Notes: generated by a model from the sequence alone, not told the origin. A stretch of DNA of 64,000 bases from Corynebacterium gerontici (GCF_003813985.1 NZ_CP033897.1:558001-622000); one strand, 5' to 3'; positions 1 to 8,827 are shown, numbered from the stretch's first letter. A program made the numbers and translations.

Positions 1-808
1 TTCGATCGAGGTCGCCGCGCGGAAGGCCGTGGCGTTGGCGAACAAAAGCGAGCGCCTGCGAGCCGTTCAAGGTCTGCACACCGGCGGGGAAGTCCGCGCC
101 GGAGAATTCATCACTGGTGGCCTCGTTTAGGCAGACTTCGACGCCACCCACGGCGTCGGTAAGCAAAACAAAGCCCAGCAGACCAACCTCAGCGTAGTGG
201 TCGATGGTGACCCCGGAAAGGTCAGAGACCTCGGCGATCAATCCCTGACGCCCAGCTTCCGTAGCGCGCTGTTCAACGGTCTTCTGATCACTGACGCCTT
301 GATCCAGCAATTCCTGGCGCTTCTGATCTTTGAAGGCTTTGTACACGCCGTTGATCTTCATGTCGCCGAAAGCGTCTTCATGAATATAGGTGTCGCGGGG
401 GATGGAAATGGCGGTGGCTGAGCTGCCGTCGTTGGGCACACGGATCAGCATGATCGTATCGGTATTGTCATTTTGCTCATCGCCCGCGTGGAGCATCTCA
501 ATTTCTTCGGAAGTGAGCGGATTGCCCTGGGCATCGGTACGGGAATCGGAACCAACCAACAAGATGTCCGTGGCGCCGTCGGCTGCCTCTTTCACGCCCT
601 TAGCCTCACCGAGCGACAAGTTTCCGGCAGAAGCCAGGGTATTGCCCAGCTTGCCTACGGTGAAGTACCCAGCCCCGGAAAGTACGAGTACCAACACGCT
701 CAACACTGCTAAAAAAGTACGCAATGCTCGAGGCCCCTTTTGTTGGCTGGTGGCCTCAAATTGCGGTGCCGCCTGGATATTGCGAGTGCGGCGCATTTTG
801 TTGGTCAT
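1..808 (-). CDS. lcpA: LytR-CpsA-Psr (LCP) family envelope ligase, partial (3' end outside window)
   Basis: LCP proteins are membrane-anchored phosphotransferases that join wall polymers (arabinogalactan in this group) to peptidoglycan outside the cell. The 269 codons visible begin at an ATG preceded by AAGGA. A cytoplasmic N-terminus is followed by one membrane helix (about residues 29-50) and the LCP core: LLVGSDSR, then SIPRDTY, then RQRHGLPRGDLDR at the window edge. The Arg and Asp residues of these motifs bind the pyrophosphate-lipid substrate in known LCP structures. The C-terminal half lies beyond base 1. It is divergent from the rhamnosyltransferase gene. The neighbourhood matches the essential C. 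glutamicum lcpA locus; that orthology is inferred from context. Confidence 0.9.
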   Translation of the reverse strand, partial: MTNKMRRTRNIQAAPQFEATSQQKGPRALRTFLAVLSVLVLVLSGAGYFTVGKLGNTLASAGNLSLGEAKGVKEAADGATDILLVGSDSRTDAQGNPLTSEEIEMLHAGDEQNDNTDTIMLIRVPNDGSSATAISIPRDTYIHEDAFGDMKINGVYKAFKDQKRQELLDQGVSDQKTVEQRATEAGRQGLIAEVSDLSGVTIDHYAEVGLLGFVLLTDAVGGVEVCLNEATSDEFSGADFPAGVQTLNGSQALAFVRQRHGLPRGDLDR

Positions 809-933
809 GCCGATCCTTGATTCCGCTGCAGTGTTTGGCCGAATGATCTCGGCCGGATTCCCAAGCAGTCTAAGGCAGAGCGCCATGGTTTTTCATAACC
901 CTCGCCCGGCAGCGCGCTGAAGCTCACAGCTTG

Positions 934-939
934 TAGGCT
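934..939 (+). promoter_or_regulatory. -10 element TAGGCT giving a leaderless wbbL transcript
   Basis: TAGGCT fits the TANNNT -10 consensus. It ends 8 bases before the GTG start of wbbL, so transcription would begin at or next to the start codon, and no Shine-Dalgarno sequence is visible. Leaderless mRNAs are common in corynebacteria. Confidence 0.55.
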
Positions 940-947
940 ATGGATCT

Positions 948-1832
948 GTGAATACTCCAGCCATCCCAGTCATTACTGTTACGTACTCCCCGGGGGAGCA
1001 CCTTGCTCCTTTTTTGGAGTCCGTGCGTAGCGCGAGTGCACAGCCAACCATGGTGGTGCTTGCCGATAATGGCTCAACCGATGGCGTGCCGGAAGCAGCG
1101 GCCGACGGTGTGCGTGTTTTCTTCTTATCCACCGGCGGCAACGTGGGATATGGCGCCGGAATGAATGCTGGCGTGGAATTTCTCAAACCAATGCGCGAAC
1201 AGGGGCTGATCGATCCCGACTTTTTTGTTATCGCCAATCCCGACGTCGTCTTCGATCCGGGCGGCATCGACGCGATGATCGCTTGCGCTCAACGGTGGAG
1301 GGAAGCGGGCGCGGTGGGGCCGTATATTCGCCAAGATGACGGCAGTGCATATCCATCTGCGCGCACAGTGCCAAATCTTCGCAACGGTATTGGGCATGCG
1401 CTGCTTGGCACGATTTGGCCAAGCAATCCCTACAGCCGTGCCTATCGCGATGGCGAACGCATGGATGAGGAACGCCTCGCTGGCTGGCTTTCCGGCTCTT
1501 GCCTGTTGTTGAAGTGGGATGCGTTTGAGCGCATTGGCGGTTTTGACGAGCGCTACTTCATGTATATGGAGGACGTTGATTTGGGCGACCGCCTGGGCCG
1601 TGCGGGTTTTGACAATGTGTTTTGCCCAAACGCCCAGATCACCCACGCGGTTGGCCATGCGGCGGGTAAGCGCCCAGAAGCAATGCTGCACGCTCACCAC
1701 GAATCTGCGTATCGCTTCCAGGCTGACCGGCATCCGCATTGGTGGCAGTGGCCGGTCCGTGCGGTATTGAAGGCTGGCTTGCGTGTGCGTGGGATTCTTG
1801 CGGTGCAGTGCGCTAAGCGTAAGAAAAACTGA
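948..1832 (+). CDS. wbbL: Rhamnosyltransferase WbbL-type, glycosyltransferase family 2
   Basis: This 294-residue GT2 enzyme probably transfers L-rhamnose from dTDP-rhamnose to decaprenyl-PP-GlcNAc, making the linker between arabinogalactan and peptidoglycan. The N-terminus has the GT-A fold signature (VITVTYSPG, then LADNGSTDG near residue 40). An Asn-Pro-Asp metal-site motif (IANPDVVFD) lies near residue 100, and the acceptor-side motif GFDERYFMYMEDVDL near residue 200. The GTG start has no ribosome site but sits 8 bases after a -10 hexamer. The next gene makes GDP-mannose and the divergent gene is an LCP ligase, so the cluster builds envelope glycans. Substrate assignment rests on family and synteny. 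Confidence 0.85.
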   Translation: MNTPAIPVITVTYSPGEHLAPFLESVRSASAQPTMVVLADNGSTDGVPEAAADGVRVFFLSTGGNVGYGAGMNAGVEFLKPMREQGLIDPDFFVIANPDVVFDPGGIDAMIACAQRWREAGAVGPYIRQDDGSAYPSARTVPNLRNGIGHALLGTIWPSNPYSRAYRDGERMDEERLAGWLSGSCLLLKWDAFERIGGFDERYFMYMEDVDLGDRLGRAGFDNVFCPNAQITHAVGHAAGKRPEAMLHAHHESAYRFQADRHPHWWQWPVRAVLKAGLRVRGILAVQCAKRKKN

Positions 1833-1903
1833 ATACGCTTTTCTTCGGCACGCCCTGCGCAGGATTCTGGTGGCTTCGGGTTACGGTTGTGTGAACGGTT
1901 TGT

Positions 1904-1920
1904 TGCCTCACTATGAGGCA
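1904..1920. promoter_or_regulatory. Perfect 7-bp inverted repeat upstream of manC
   Basis: TGCCTCA, a three-base centre CTA, then TGAGGCA. It ends 20 bases before the manC start codon. There is no T-run, so it does not look like a terminator. It could be an operator or a small hairpin in the leader. No regulator is identified. Confidence 0.4.
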
Positions 1921-1940
1921 CGAGAACGATTGAGGTTTAC

Positions 1941-3038
1941 ATGACAACGCAGAGTCGAAGCGACATCGCAGGCTCTACTGACGCCGTAATTCTGGTGGGT
2001 GGCAAGGGCACCCGCTTGCGTCCCCTGACGGTGAATACGCCGAAGCCGATGCTGCCGACCGCAGGCGTGCCTTTTCTCAAGCACCTGCTGGCGCGTATTC
2101 AGGCTGCGGGTATCCAGCACGTTGTGCTTGGTACTTCCTTCAAGGCTGAGGTATTCGAGGAATACTTCGGCAATGGTGAGGACATGGGGCTCGAGATTGA
2201 GTACGTCGTGGAAGATCAGCCACTTGGCACTGGTGGTGGCATCCGTAATGTTGCTAGCAAGCTGCGTGCGGACACGGTGATGGTGTTTAACGGCGACGTG
2301 CTCGGCGGCGCAGAGCTAGGGCCGATCCTAGAGGCTCATCATCGTAACGACGCGGATGCGACCCTGCACCTGGTGCGCGTGCCTGACGCGCGTGCTTTTG
2401 GTTGCGTACCTACTGATGCCGATGGTCGCGTGTTGGAGTTTTTGGAAAAGACTGAAGATCCGCCGACCGACCAGATCAACGCGGGCTGTTACGTCTTCCG
2501 CCGTTCTGTGATTGAAGAAATTCCAGCGCGCCGCGTGGTGAGTGTGGAGCGCGAGACCTTCCCCAAGCTCTTGGAGGAAGGCCGTAGGGTGTTTGGACAC
2601 GTGGACAACGCCTACTGGCGGGACATGGGTACGCCTGGTGATTTCGTTCGCGGTTCTTCTGACCTGGTTCGCGGCATCGCGCCTTCGCCACTGCTTGAAG
2701 GGAAGACGGGCGAGGCGCTTGTCGACGAATCCGCCGGGGTTCGTGATGGGGCGCTTCTGCTGGGAGGCACTGTGATTGGCCGTGGCACCGAAATCGGCGC
2801 TGGCTGCAGGCTCGATGATGTTGTGGTGTTCGATGGGGTGACCATTGAGCCTGGTGCAGTAATCGAGGATTCCATCATCGCTGCGGGTGCCCGAATCGGC
2901 GCAAACGCTCGTATCCGTGGGGCTGTCATTGGTGAAGGTGCAGTGATTGGCGCTCGTTGTGAGCTCCTCGACGGCGCTCGCGTATGGCCGGGAGTGGAAA
3001 TTCCGGACTCGGGTATCCGTTTTTCTTCCGACGCTTAA
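1941..3038 (+). CDS. manC: Mannose-1-phosphate guanylyltransferase (GDP-mannose pyrophosphorylase; RmlA2-type)
   Basis: Nucleotidyltransferase of 365 residues making GDP-mannose from GTP and mannose-1-phosphate, the donor for lipomannan, LAM and PIMs. The N-terminal domain opens with the pyrophosphorylase signature VGGKGTRLRPLT followed by TPKPMLP (residues about 15-35), and has FNGDVLGG in the active site. From about residue 250 the C-terminus is a left-handed beta-helix of hexapeptide repeats (GTEIGAGC, GARIGANARI). The ATG follows GAGG. Often annotated rmlA2 by similarity to glucose-1-phosphate thymidylyltransferases; manB and manA nearby favour the mannose assignment. Confidence 0.85.
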   Translation: MTTQSRSDIAGSTDAVILVGGKGTRLRPLTVNTPKPMLPTAGVPFLKHLLARIQAAGIQHVVLGTSFKAEVFEEYFGNGEDMGLEIEYVVEDQPLGTGGGIRNVASKLRADTVMVFNGDVLGGAELGPILEAHHRNDADATLHLVRVPDARAFGCVPTDADGRVLEFLEKTEDPPTDQINAGCYVFRRSVIEEIPARRVVSVERETFPKLLEEGRRVFGHVDNAYWRDMGTPGDFVRGSSDLVRGIAPSPLLEGKTGEALVDESAGVRDGALLLGGTVIGRGTEIGAGCRLDDVVVFDGVTIEPGAVIEDSIIAAGARIGANARIRGAVIGEGAVIGARCELLDGARVWPGVEIPDSGIRFSSDA

Positions 3039-3287
3039 ATGGCCCTTGTGAGTCCTGATCGGTGACGCCACTAGATATAGTGCCCCCGAGTATTACCCCC
3101 TGGCAGTGCAATCTGTGACTGGTGTGACGATTGTGGTTAACTGCCAGGGGAATTGCTTTTTGGCCAAAAAAAGTTCCGCTGAAAAGTTGACGATATCTTG
3201 TGTCGGCGTGTTGAATCGCAGGTGTGTAATTCATCGTAGAAACGATGTGAGTTGTAGAAAAGCCTGGAGCAACCAGAGGAAGGTGGC

Positions 3288-3587
3288 GTGGATACCATGG
3301 CTGATAACGCCGCACCTCGCTCTCGAACGGCAGTGGATCTCACGCTCGACGAACTCTTCGGCGCAGTCGAGCAGGAATGGCAGGAGCAAGCGCTGTGCGC
3401 GCAAACTGATCCTGAGGCATTCTTCCCTGAAAAGGGTGGCTCTACCCGCGAGGCAAAGCGCATCTGCAACGCTTGCAGTGTGCGTGATGAATGCCTTGAG
3501 TTCGCACTAGAACACGATGAGCGCTTTGGCATCTGGGGTGGCCTCTCCGAACGCGAGCGCCGCCGCTTGAAAAATCAGATTGCTTAA
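3288..3587 (+). CDS. whcD: WhiB2-type transcription regulator (WhcD)
   Basis: Iron-sulfur WhiB-family protein of 99 residues. Four cluster-ligating cysteines are present (C37, C60, C63, C69: C...CxxCxxxxxC), then the family turn GIWGG (81-85) and a basic C-terminal tail (RERRRLK) for DNA contact. WhiB2/WhcD proteins work with WhiA and the housekeeping sigma factor in septation. A good ribosome site (GAGGAAGG) precedes the GTG by 4 bases; an in-frame ATG at 3297 is an alternative. About 250 bases of untranslated DNA lie upstream, enough for a regulated promoter. Its place between manC and the DUF3499 gene is typical of the group. Confidence 0.92.
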   Translation: MDTMADNAAPRSRTAVDLTLDELFGAVEQEWQEQALCAQTDPEAFFPEKGGSTREAKRICNACSVRDECLEFALEHDERFGIWGGLSERERRRLKNQIA

Positions 3588-3590
3588 CAA

Positions 3591-3622
3591 AATCCCCAGC
3601 CCCGTCCACGGGCTGGGGATTT
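3591..3622. terminator. Rho-independent terminator between convergent genes
   Basis: AATCCCCAGCCC and GGGCTGGGGATT form a perfect 12-bp stem around a 7-base loop. It lies just after the whcD stop and reaches into the stop codon of the opposing gene, so it can serve both strands. Confidence 0.85.
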
Positions 3623-4073
3623 AATCTATGAAGTCGGGGTCAATATCCGTCGGCGCCATGTTCAGATACGTCGCCACCAGTGACACCAGCACCGTCTTTA
3701 ATAGCTCTGCCCGCTCTTGCGCATCGGCCGAGCGTTGCTCGATCGGCATACGGAATATGACAATTCTCGCCCGGGTGGGATTGCCACGTTGATCAATGCC
3801 CGCAGGGATAACGCGCCCGAGGGGAACGGCGCCATCCGCTGTGATTTCATCCGGCATCAATGCTGGATCAGCATGAAAACGCATACGGGGAATTGTGTCG
3901 ATCGCTATATCGAGCTGGCTCAATTCGTCACGGAAACGGCGATGAAGGGGCTCGTAGGCTTGGAGGACGGCGGCGTCGAAAAGCTGGCTGTGAGAACGGA
4001 ATCGGGGAACCGCCCGGGGGAAAAGCGGGCCACGCAGCCCTCGGCCGTGGCGATCAGTACGGGTGCGCGTCAT
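3621..4073 (-). CDS. Zincin_1 (metallopeptidase-family) protein lacking the zinc motif
   Basis: A 150-residue protein resembling the small actinobacterial metallopeptidase-like family found beside whiB2 (Rv3259-type context). The body has the expected MRFHADPALMPDEI and RGNPTRARIVIFR segments. Where family enzymes carry HExxHxxG, this protein reads SLVATYLN (about residues 132-139), so both zinc histidines and the catalytic glutamate are absent. If the family call is right, this is a pseudoenzyme. The N-terminus is rich in Arg. It converges on whcD and contains one copy of the GCGTCGAAAAGC word (3973-3984). Confidence 0.7.
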   Translation of the reverse strand: MTRTRTDRHGRGLRGPLFPRAVPRFRSHSQLFDAAVLQAYEPLHRRFRDELSQLDIAIDTIPRMRFHADPALMPDEITADGAVPLGRVIPAGIDQRGNPTRARIVIFRMPIEQRSADAQERAELLKTVLVSLVATYLNMAPTDIDPDFID

Positions 4074-4169
4074 GAGGAAAAATCCTAATCTGCGTTCGGT
4101 GTTGAGAGGTGTTGGCTCGCCGCTCGGGTGTGGTGCGCTTCAAAAACCTCAAGTGGAGGTCTAGACTCT

Positions 4170-4565
4170 GTGGACGTGAATCACTATCGACGATGCTCTC
4201 GCCCCGGATGCGGCAAACCAGCCGTAGCAACGTTGACCTACGCCTATGCGCAGTCCACCGCCGTGGTAGGTCCCCTGGCCACCAGCAGTGACCCGCATAG
4301 CTGGGACCTTTGTGAACACCACGCATCCAAGATCACGGCGCCGCTGGGCTGGGAATTGCTGCGCGTTGATGCCCTGGAAGAAGACGACGAAGACCTCACG
4401 GCTCTCGCTGAGGCAGTGCGTCAAGCGGGGCGGTCGAGCATTGAGCAGCCAACGTTGGGGCAAAGCGAACACGTCGGCCAAAACCACCCTGTGCATAAAG
4501 CACGGAGAAAGGCGACGCGACGCGCACACCTCCAGGTGGTTCACGACGCTGATAAGCAGCAATAA
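4170..4565 (+). CDS. DUF3499 family protein
   Basis: A 131-residue actinobacterial protein of unknown function. The GTG at 4170 is preceded by GTGGAGGT at good spacing, and the protein then begins VDVNHYRRCSRPGCGKPA. The CxxxxC pair near the N-terminus and LCEHH around residue 50 suggest a small zinc-binding fold. The middle is acidic (EEDDED) and the tail basic (ARRKATRR). It always seems to sit between whiB2 and manB in this group (Rv3258c context), but no role is known to me. Confidence 0.8.
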   Translation: MDVNHYRRCSRPGCGKPAVATLTYAYAQSTAVVGPLATSSDPHSWDLCEHHASKITAPLGWELLRVDALEEDDEDLTALAEAVRQAGRSSIEQPTLGQSEHVGQNHPVHKARRKATRRAHLQVVHDADKQQ

Positions 4566-4670
4566 TCGTCTGTAGCTACAGCCTCACACCTGCGGGGGAG
4601 TAGGGTATTTCGGGTAACTTCAGGCAAGCGCTCACCTGGCGCGCGCCGATGAGAGTCCGAAAGGAAACCC

Positions 4671-6047
4671 ATGCGTTCTCGAGAAGCAGTGAGCAACGTT
4701 ATTAAGGCATACGACGTCCGTGGCGTCGTCGGTGAGGATATCGACGCGGATTTCATCCGTGACGTCGGTGCCGCCTTCGGACGACTCATGCGCAATGAAA
4801 GTGCCGAGCAGGTCGTGATCGGGCATGACATGCGCCCCTCCTCACCCGAGCTGGCACGGGCATTCGCCGAAGGCGTGACAAGCCAGGGCGTCAACGCCGT
4901 CATGATCGGCCTGAGTTCAACAGACCAGCTGTACTTCGCATCCGGCGAGCTGGATTGCCCCGGTGCCATGTTCACCGCCTCCCACAACCCTGCTGAATAC
5001 AACGGCATCAAGCTCTGCCGCTCAGGTGCGCGTCCCGTGGGCCAAGCAACCGGGCTCGCAGACATCATCGACATGTTGGTTGAGGGAGTACCTGCCTACG
5101 AAGGGGAAGCGGGCGCCATCAGTGAAAGAGCAACCCTCGAAGCTTACGGGCAGTACCTGCGCAATCTGGTTGATCTGAGCAGTATCCGCCACCTCAAAGT
5201 TGCCGTGGATGCCGCCAACGGCATGGCAGGTTACACGGTGCCGGAAGTGTTCAAAGGGCTGAACCTCGACATTGAAGACCTCTACTTCGAACTCGATGGC
5301 ACCTTCCCCAACCACGAGGCCAACCCTCTCGATCCCAAGAACCTGGTGGATCTCCAAGCCTTCACCCCAGAGGTGGGCGCAGACATCGGCTTGGCCTTCG
5401 ACGGTGATGCAGACCGTTGCTTCGTGGTAGACGAACTCGGCCAACCCGTGAGCCCGTCAGCTATCTGTGCGATCGTTGCGCAGCGTTATCTTGAGCGCAA
5501 GCCTGGCTCTACGATCATCCACAACTTGATCACCTCCAAAACCGTGCCGGATATCATTCGTGAACACGGTGGCACCCCGGTGCGCACCCGAGTTGGGCAC
5601 TCCTTTATCAAGGCTCAAATGGCGGAGCACGGTGCGGTATTCGGTGGTGAGCACTCAGCTCACTACTATTTCCAGGAGTTCTTCAACGCCGATTCCGGCA
5701 TCCTCGCGGCCATGCACGTGCTTGCCGCGCTGGGCGGCCAGGACAAGCCTCTGTCTGAACTCATGGCGGAATACACCCGTTACGCAGCCTCCGGTGAAAT
5801 TAACTCCAAGCTCGATTCCGCCGAGGCGCAAGCAGAACGCGCCCAAGCGGTGCTTGACGCTTTTGCCGATCGTGCTGAAAGCGTCGATGAGCTCGACGGT
5901 TTTACCGTGGAGCTGAAGGGCACTCCAGCATGGTTCAACGTGCGCGCATCGAACACCGAGCCGCTCCTGCGCCTCAATGTTGAGGCTCCCACCCAAGACG
6001 AAGTGGATGCTCTGGTGAGCGAGATCCTCGCGATCATCCGCGCCTAA
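4671..6047 (+). CDS. manB: Phosphomannomutase / phosphoglucomutase
   Basis: Converts mannose-6-phosphate to mannose-1-phosphate, feeding ManC for GDP-mannose. At 458 residues it is full length for the alpha-D-phosphohexomutase family. The phosphoserine loop TASHNPAEYNGIK lies near residue 103, the metal loop DGDADRC near 245, the sugar-binding GGEHSAHYYF near 325 and the phosphate loop RASNTEPLLR near the C-terminus. Upstream a TAGGGT hexamer (4601-4606) could be the -10 element. The SIS-domain gene starts 10 bases after its stop, so the two are probably cotranscribed with manA. Confidence 0.93.
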   Translation: MRSREAVSNVIKAYDVRGVVGEDIDADFIRDVGAAFGRLMRNESAEQVVIGHDMRPSSPELARAFAEGVTSQGVNAVMIGLSSTDQLYFASGELDCPGAMFTASHNPAEYNGIKLCRSGARPVGQATGLADIIDMLVEGVPAYEGEAGAISERATLEAYGQYLRNLVDLSSIRHLKVAVDAANGMAGYTVPEVFKGLNLDIEDLYFELDGTFPNHEANPLDPKNLVDLQAFTPEVGADIGLAFDGDADRCFVVDELGQPVSPSAICAIVAQRYLERKPGSTIIHNLITSKTVPDIIREHGGTPVRTRVGHSFIKAQMAEHGAVFGGEHSAHYYFQEFFNADSGILAAMHVLAALGGQDKPLSELMAEYTRYAASGEINSKLDSAEAQAERAQAVLDAFADRAESVDELDGFTVELKGTPAWFNVRASNTEPLLRLNVEAPTQDEVDALVSEILAIIRA

Positions 6048-6057
6048 GCGAGACAAT

Positions 6058-6954
6058 ATGGCAGTAAGTATCGATCACGCTCAAGCGTATTTTGATATCG
6101 CGCACGAAGGCGCACAAATTCGTGCTGTTGCCGATGCGCTGCCCTGGGATCAGCTTCCGATTGAACGCCCTCGAAGCATTGTGGTGCTCGCGGGCGATGA
6201 GCTCTGCCTGCATGCGGCTCGGGCTGCGGTGAACATCAGCGCCCCTTGGTCAGCACCTGTCACTATTTGCCGCGAGCTGCCGAGCTACGTAGGACCCCTC
6301 GATGTTGTGATTCTGTTGAGCGAACGCGGATCGCACGACGCTCTCGCGCAGGCGGCTAGCGTGTGCCACGCTCGATCGGTGCTCAGCATCGCTGCAGTGG
6401 GCGAGGGGCCCCTGGTGCGTGACTTGCCGGCGAGTACCCACATCATTCCGATGCTGCCAATGCACGAGGGGCCTTCGCCCCTACGCGCGGTAGCTACCGT
6501 GCTCGCTGTGTTGTTTCGTGGTGCCAGGACTGCCGAATCCGTGCCCAAGCGGCTGCTTTCGCTGGCGGATCGGGTAGACGAGGAGCTCATCCGCTGCGCT
6601 CCCGATCACGAGGAACTCAATCCCGCCAAAGACATTGCCCAGCGATCAGGCACCCCGCTGCATGTAGCTGCGGATGCGGAATCGAAGGATCTGGTAGCGC
6701 TGGTGGCTTACCTTTGGACACAAGCGGGCAGGGCCAGCGCCCATCTCGATGCAGCGTTGCTCGGGCTATTCCAGCAACGGCAGCCTCCGGTTGATCCTTT
6801 TTACGATCCAATTGAGCAAGGTCCCGCACCTATTCCGGCGGCCGTGATTCGTTGGAGTGTGGGGGAGTTGGCTCACGCCGAGGGTGATTACGCCACGGCT
6901 TTGTGCGCCCTCATCGCGCGAGGCTTCGCGGCTACGATGTACACAATGACTTAA
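6058..6954 (+). CDS. SIS-domain / TobH-like protein
   Basis: A 298-residue protein placed between manB and manA, as in the Rv3256c locus. SIS-type sugar-isomerase segments are recognisable: IVVLAGDELCLHAARAAV near residue 40 and VVILLSERGSHDALAQA near residue 82. The sequence resembles the N-terminal half of phosphoglucose/phosphomannose isomerases, but the expected catalytic residues cannot be confirmed by eye. Context suggests handling of mannose or glucose phosphates; whether it is an enzyme or a regulator is unknown. Confidence 0.7.
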   Translation: MAVSIDHAQAYFDIAHEGAQIRAVADALPWDQLPIERPRSIVVLAGDELCLHAARAAVNISAPWSAPVTICRELPSYVGPLDVVILLSERGSHDALAQAASVCHARSVLSIAAVGEGPLVRDLPASTHIIPMLPMHEGPSPLRAVATVLAVLFRGARTAESVPKRLLSLADRVDEELIRCAPDHEELNPAKDIAQRSGTPLHVAADAESKDLVALVAYLWTQAGRASAHLDAALLGLFQQRQPPVDPFYDPIEQGPAPIPAAVIRWSVGELAHAEGDYATALCALIARGFAATMYTMT

Positions 6955-7005
6955 GTGTCGAGCACTTAAATTTTTTAAAAGATTTTGGAAAGGTTGTTCA
7001 AGTCC

Positions 7006-8181
7006 ATGCAGAAGCTGATTCCGAGTGCCCAAGCATATTCTTGGGGCTCAAGGACGCTCATCCAGCAGCTTCGTGGTGAGCAACCATCTAACACCCCGCT
7101 TGCTGAGCTCTGGTATGGGGCGCATCCAGCAGCGCCGTCGAGCGTCGATGGTGAAGCCCTCACGGAGGTGATCGCCAAGAACCCAGTGCGTGAACTCGGG
7201 GGAAGCGTTGTGGAGCAATATTCGGAGCGCCTTCCGTTCCTGCTCAAACTTCTCGCCGCAGAACAGCCACTATCACTGCAAGCGCATCCGTCGTTGGAGC
7301 AAGCGCGGGAAGGCTTCGCGCGCGAGAACGACGAGGGAATCGCCCTCGATGCGCGAGAACGTAATTATCGCGATGATAATCACAAGCCTGAGCTGATGGT
7401 CGCGATAACCGAGTTTCATGCGATGGCCGGTTTTCGCCCTCTTGAGCGCACCCGCGCCTTATTCCGGGCCCTCGACTGCCCAGAGCTTGAGCACTACGCG
7501 AATCTGATTCCGGAGCATCTAGAGGGCACAAAGGGCGCGGAGGAGGGGGATCTTCGCGCGCTCTTTACTACTTGGATCACAATCCCAAGCACAGCTCGCA
7601 CCACCTTGATTGAGGCAGTAGTGGCTGCTGCAAAGCGCGTCCAAGAAAGCGTGGAGCCTTGGATGCAGCAGGTGCTGCGCCAGGTGATCGATCTCCAGGA
7701 TCGTCACCCCGGTGACATTGGAGTACTTGGTGCACTGTTGCTGAATCACATTGCGCTGCAGCCAGGAGAAGCGATTTACCTCGATGCTGGCAATCTCCAC
7801 GCGTACGTGTCGGGGCTTGGCGTGGAAATCATGGCGAACTCGGACAATGTCCTGCGCGGTGGTCTCACCCCGAAGTATGTGGATATACCGGAACTGGTTC
7901 ATGTGTTGCGCTTTTCAACGCTCGAGGATCCCGTGGTGCAGCCACAGAACGGTGTGTATCAAGTACCCGCCCGCGAGTTCTCTCTCCGTACCCTTGATGT
8001 GCAGGGCGAAGTGCGCGTAGAACATGCGGGACCAGCGATTGTGCTGTGTACCGAGGGATCGATACATGCCGGTGTAGAAACGCTGAACCCGACCGAAGCG
8101 CTGTGGATTTCTGCGGATGACCCGGCGATTGAGGTTCACGGTGAGGGCAAGCTCTTCATCGCTTCGGTCGGCGCGGTTTAG
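7006..8181 (+). CDS. manA: Mannose-6-phosphate isomerase, class I
   Basis: Interconverts fructose-6-phosphate and mannose-6-phosphate, the entry to GDP-mannose. The ATG at 7006 gives 391 residues beginning MQKLIPSAQAYSWGSR, matching the family N-terminus; a TTG at 6985 lies inside the likely ribosome site (GGAAAGG) and is less likely. Zinc-site segments are visible: LQAHPS, HNKPEL-type HKPELMVAI, and AGNLHAYVSGLGVEIM with the following NVLRGGLT substrate loop. Its stop codon overlaps that of the opposing gene. Confidence 0.92.
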   Translation: MQKLIPSAQAYSWGSRTLIQQLRGEQPSNTPLAELWYGAHPAAPSSVDGEALTEVIAKNPVRELGGSVVEQYSERLPFLLKLLAAEQPLSLQAHPSLEQAREGFARENDEGIALDARERNYRDDNHKPELMVAITEFHAMAGFRPLERTRALFRALDCPELEHYANLIPEHLEGTKGAEEGDLRALFTTWITIPSTARTTLIEAVVAAAKRVQESVEPWMQQVLRQVIDLQDRHPGDIGVLGALLLNHIALQPGEAIYLDAGNLHAYVSGLGVEIMANSDNVLRGGLTPKYVDIPELVHVLRFSTLEDPVVQPQNGVYQVPAREFSLRTLDVQGEVRVEHAGPAIVLCTEGSIHAGVETLNPTEALWISADDPAIEVHGEGKLFIASVGAV

Positions 8182-8678
8182 CCCGTCAGACCCATTGCCT
8201 GAGCCCAGGAATTCCAGGAGTCCAAAATCCCTTCGGGCGGTGTCGAGGGTTTTTCGGTCAGATCCAACTCCACGCTCGGTGCTTCTGAGATCAGCGGTAC
8301 CTCAGACTCAGGGACGGGGGCGCTGGGGGTGGTTGTTTCAGTCGTTGTGGGCGTGGTGGTGCTCTCCGGAGCCACTGGCTCCTCCGGGATGAAAGCATTC
8401 GGAGGCAGAAGTGGGTCGTCCTGACGCATCACTCCCGCCGAGTGATCCGTGATCACTGGTTCCACGTCGGCAGAGCTCACCACGGTTGGCGTAGCTCGTG
8501 TGCTCGATGTACTTGGCACTGTTTTGCTTGTCGACGAAGCGGTCGAGATTCCCGCCGTGGCCTTGGGTTTCGAGCTGCTCCACGCGGGGTCGAGTTTCCA
8601 CACCCCAACGCCAACCCCCGCCGCCAACAAGGCACCCGCGCCGAACGCGCCAATCACGGTGCGCGTGGTGTGCTTCAT
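8178..8678 (-). CDS. Membrane-anchored or secreted Ser/Thr/Pro-rich protein, unknown function
   Basis: A 166-residue protein starting MKHTTRTVIGAFGAGALL. The first 30 residues form one Gly/Ala-rich hydrophobic segment that may be an uncleaved anchor, because no clear cleavage site follows. The rest is low-complexity Ser/Thr/Pro/Glu (runs such as TTTPTTTETTT) ending in a short conserved-looking tail WNSWAQAMGLTG. The composition suggests an extended extracytoplasmic linker, possibly O-mannosylated. That is inference, though manB and manA are neighbours. No catalytic motif is visible. It overlaps manA tail to tail. Confidence 0.6.
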   Translation of the reverse strand: MKHTTRTVIGAFGAGALLAAGVGVGVWKLDPAWSSSKPKATAGISTASSTSKTVPSTSSTRATPTVVSSADVEPVITDHSAGVMRQDDPLLPPNAFIPEEPVAPESTTTPTTTETTTPSAPVPESEVPLISEAPSVELDLTEKPSTPPEGILDSWNSWAQAMGLTG

Positions 8679-8816
8679 GGTGGTGCCACTTTTCGTATAA
8701 AGGTTTGATAACGATTTGATCACAGAGGTTATCACGGTTCGGAGTACCTGCAAAGCGATCATTTCTGCATGCGAGCAGCGCAATGCAGTATGAATGGAAG
8801 GTAGTGGCGCGCTGAG

Positions 8817-8827
8817 GCGTCGAAAAG
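8817..8827 (+). repeat. GCGTCGAAAAG word (one-base variant of the recurrent 12-mer)
   Basis: Intergenic copy that matches the first 11 bases of GCGTCGAAAAGC and has T at position 12. It lies just before the ribosome site of the DUF4259-like gene. Confidence 0.6.

Noticed and set aside
390..920. Long rightward open frame (176 codons) opposite the LCP gene
   Set aside because: It is the antisense shadow of the LCP gene and its upstream DNA; it has no ribosome site, and the leftward frame has clear LCP motifs.
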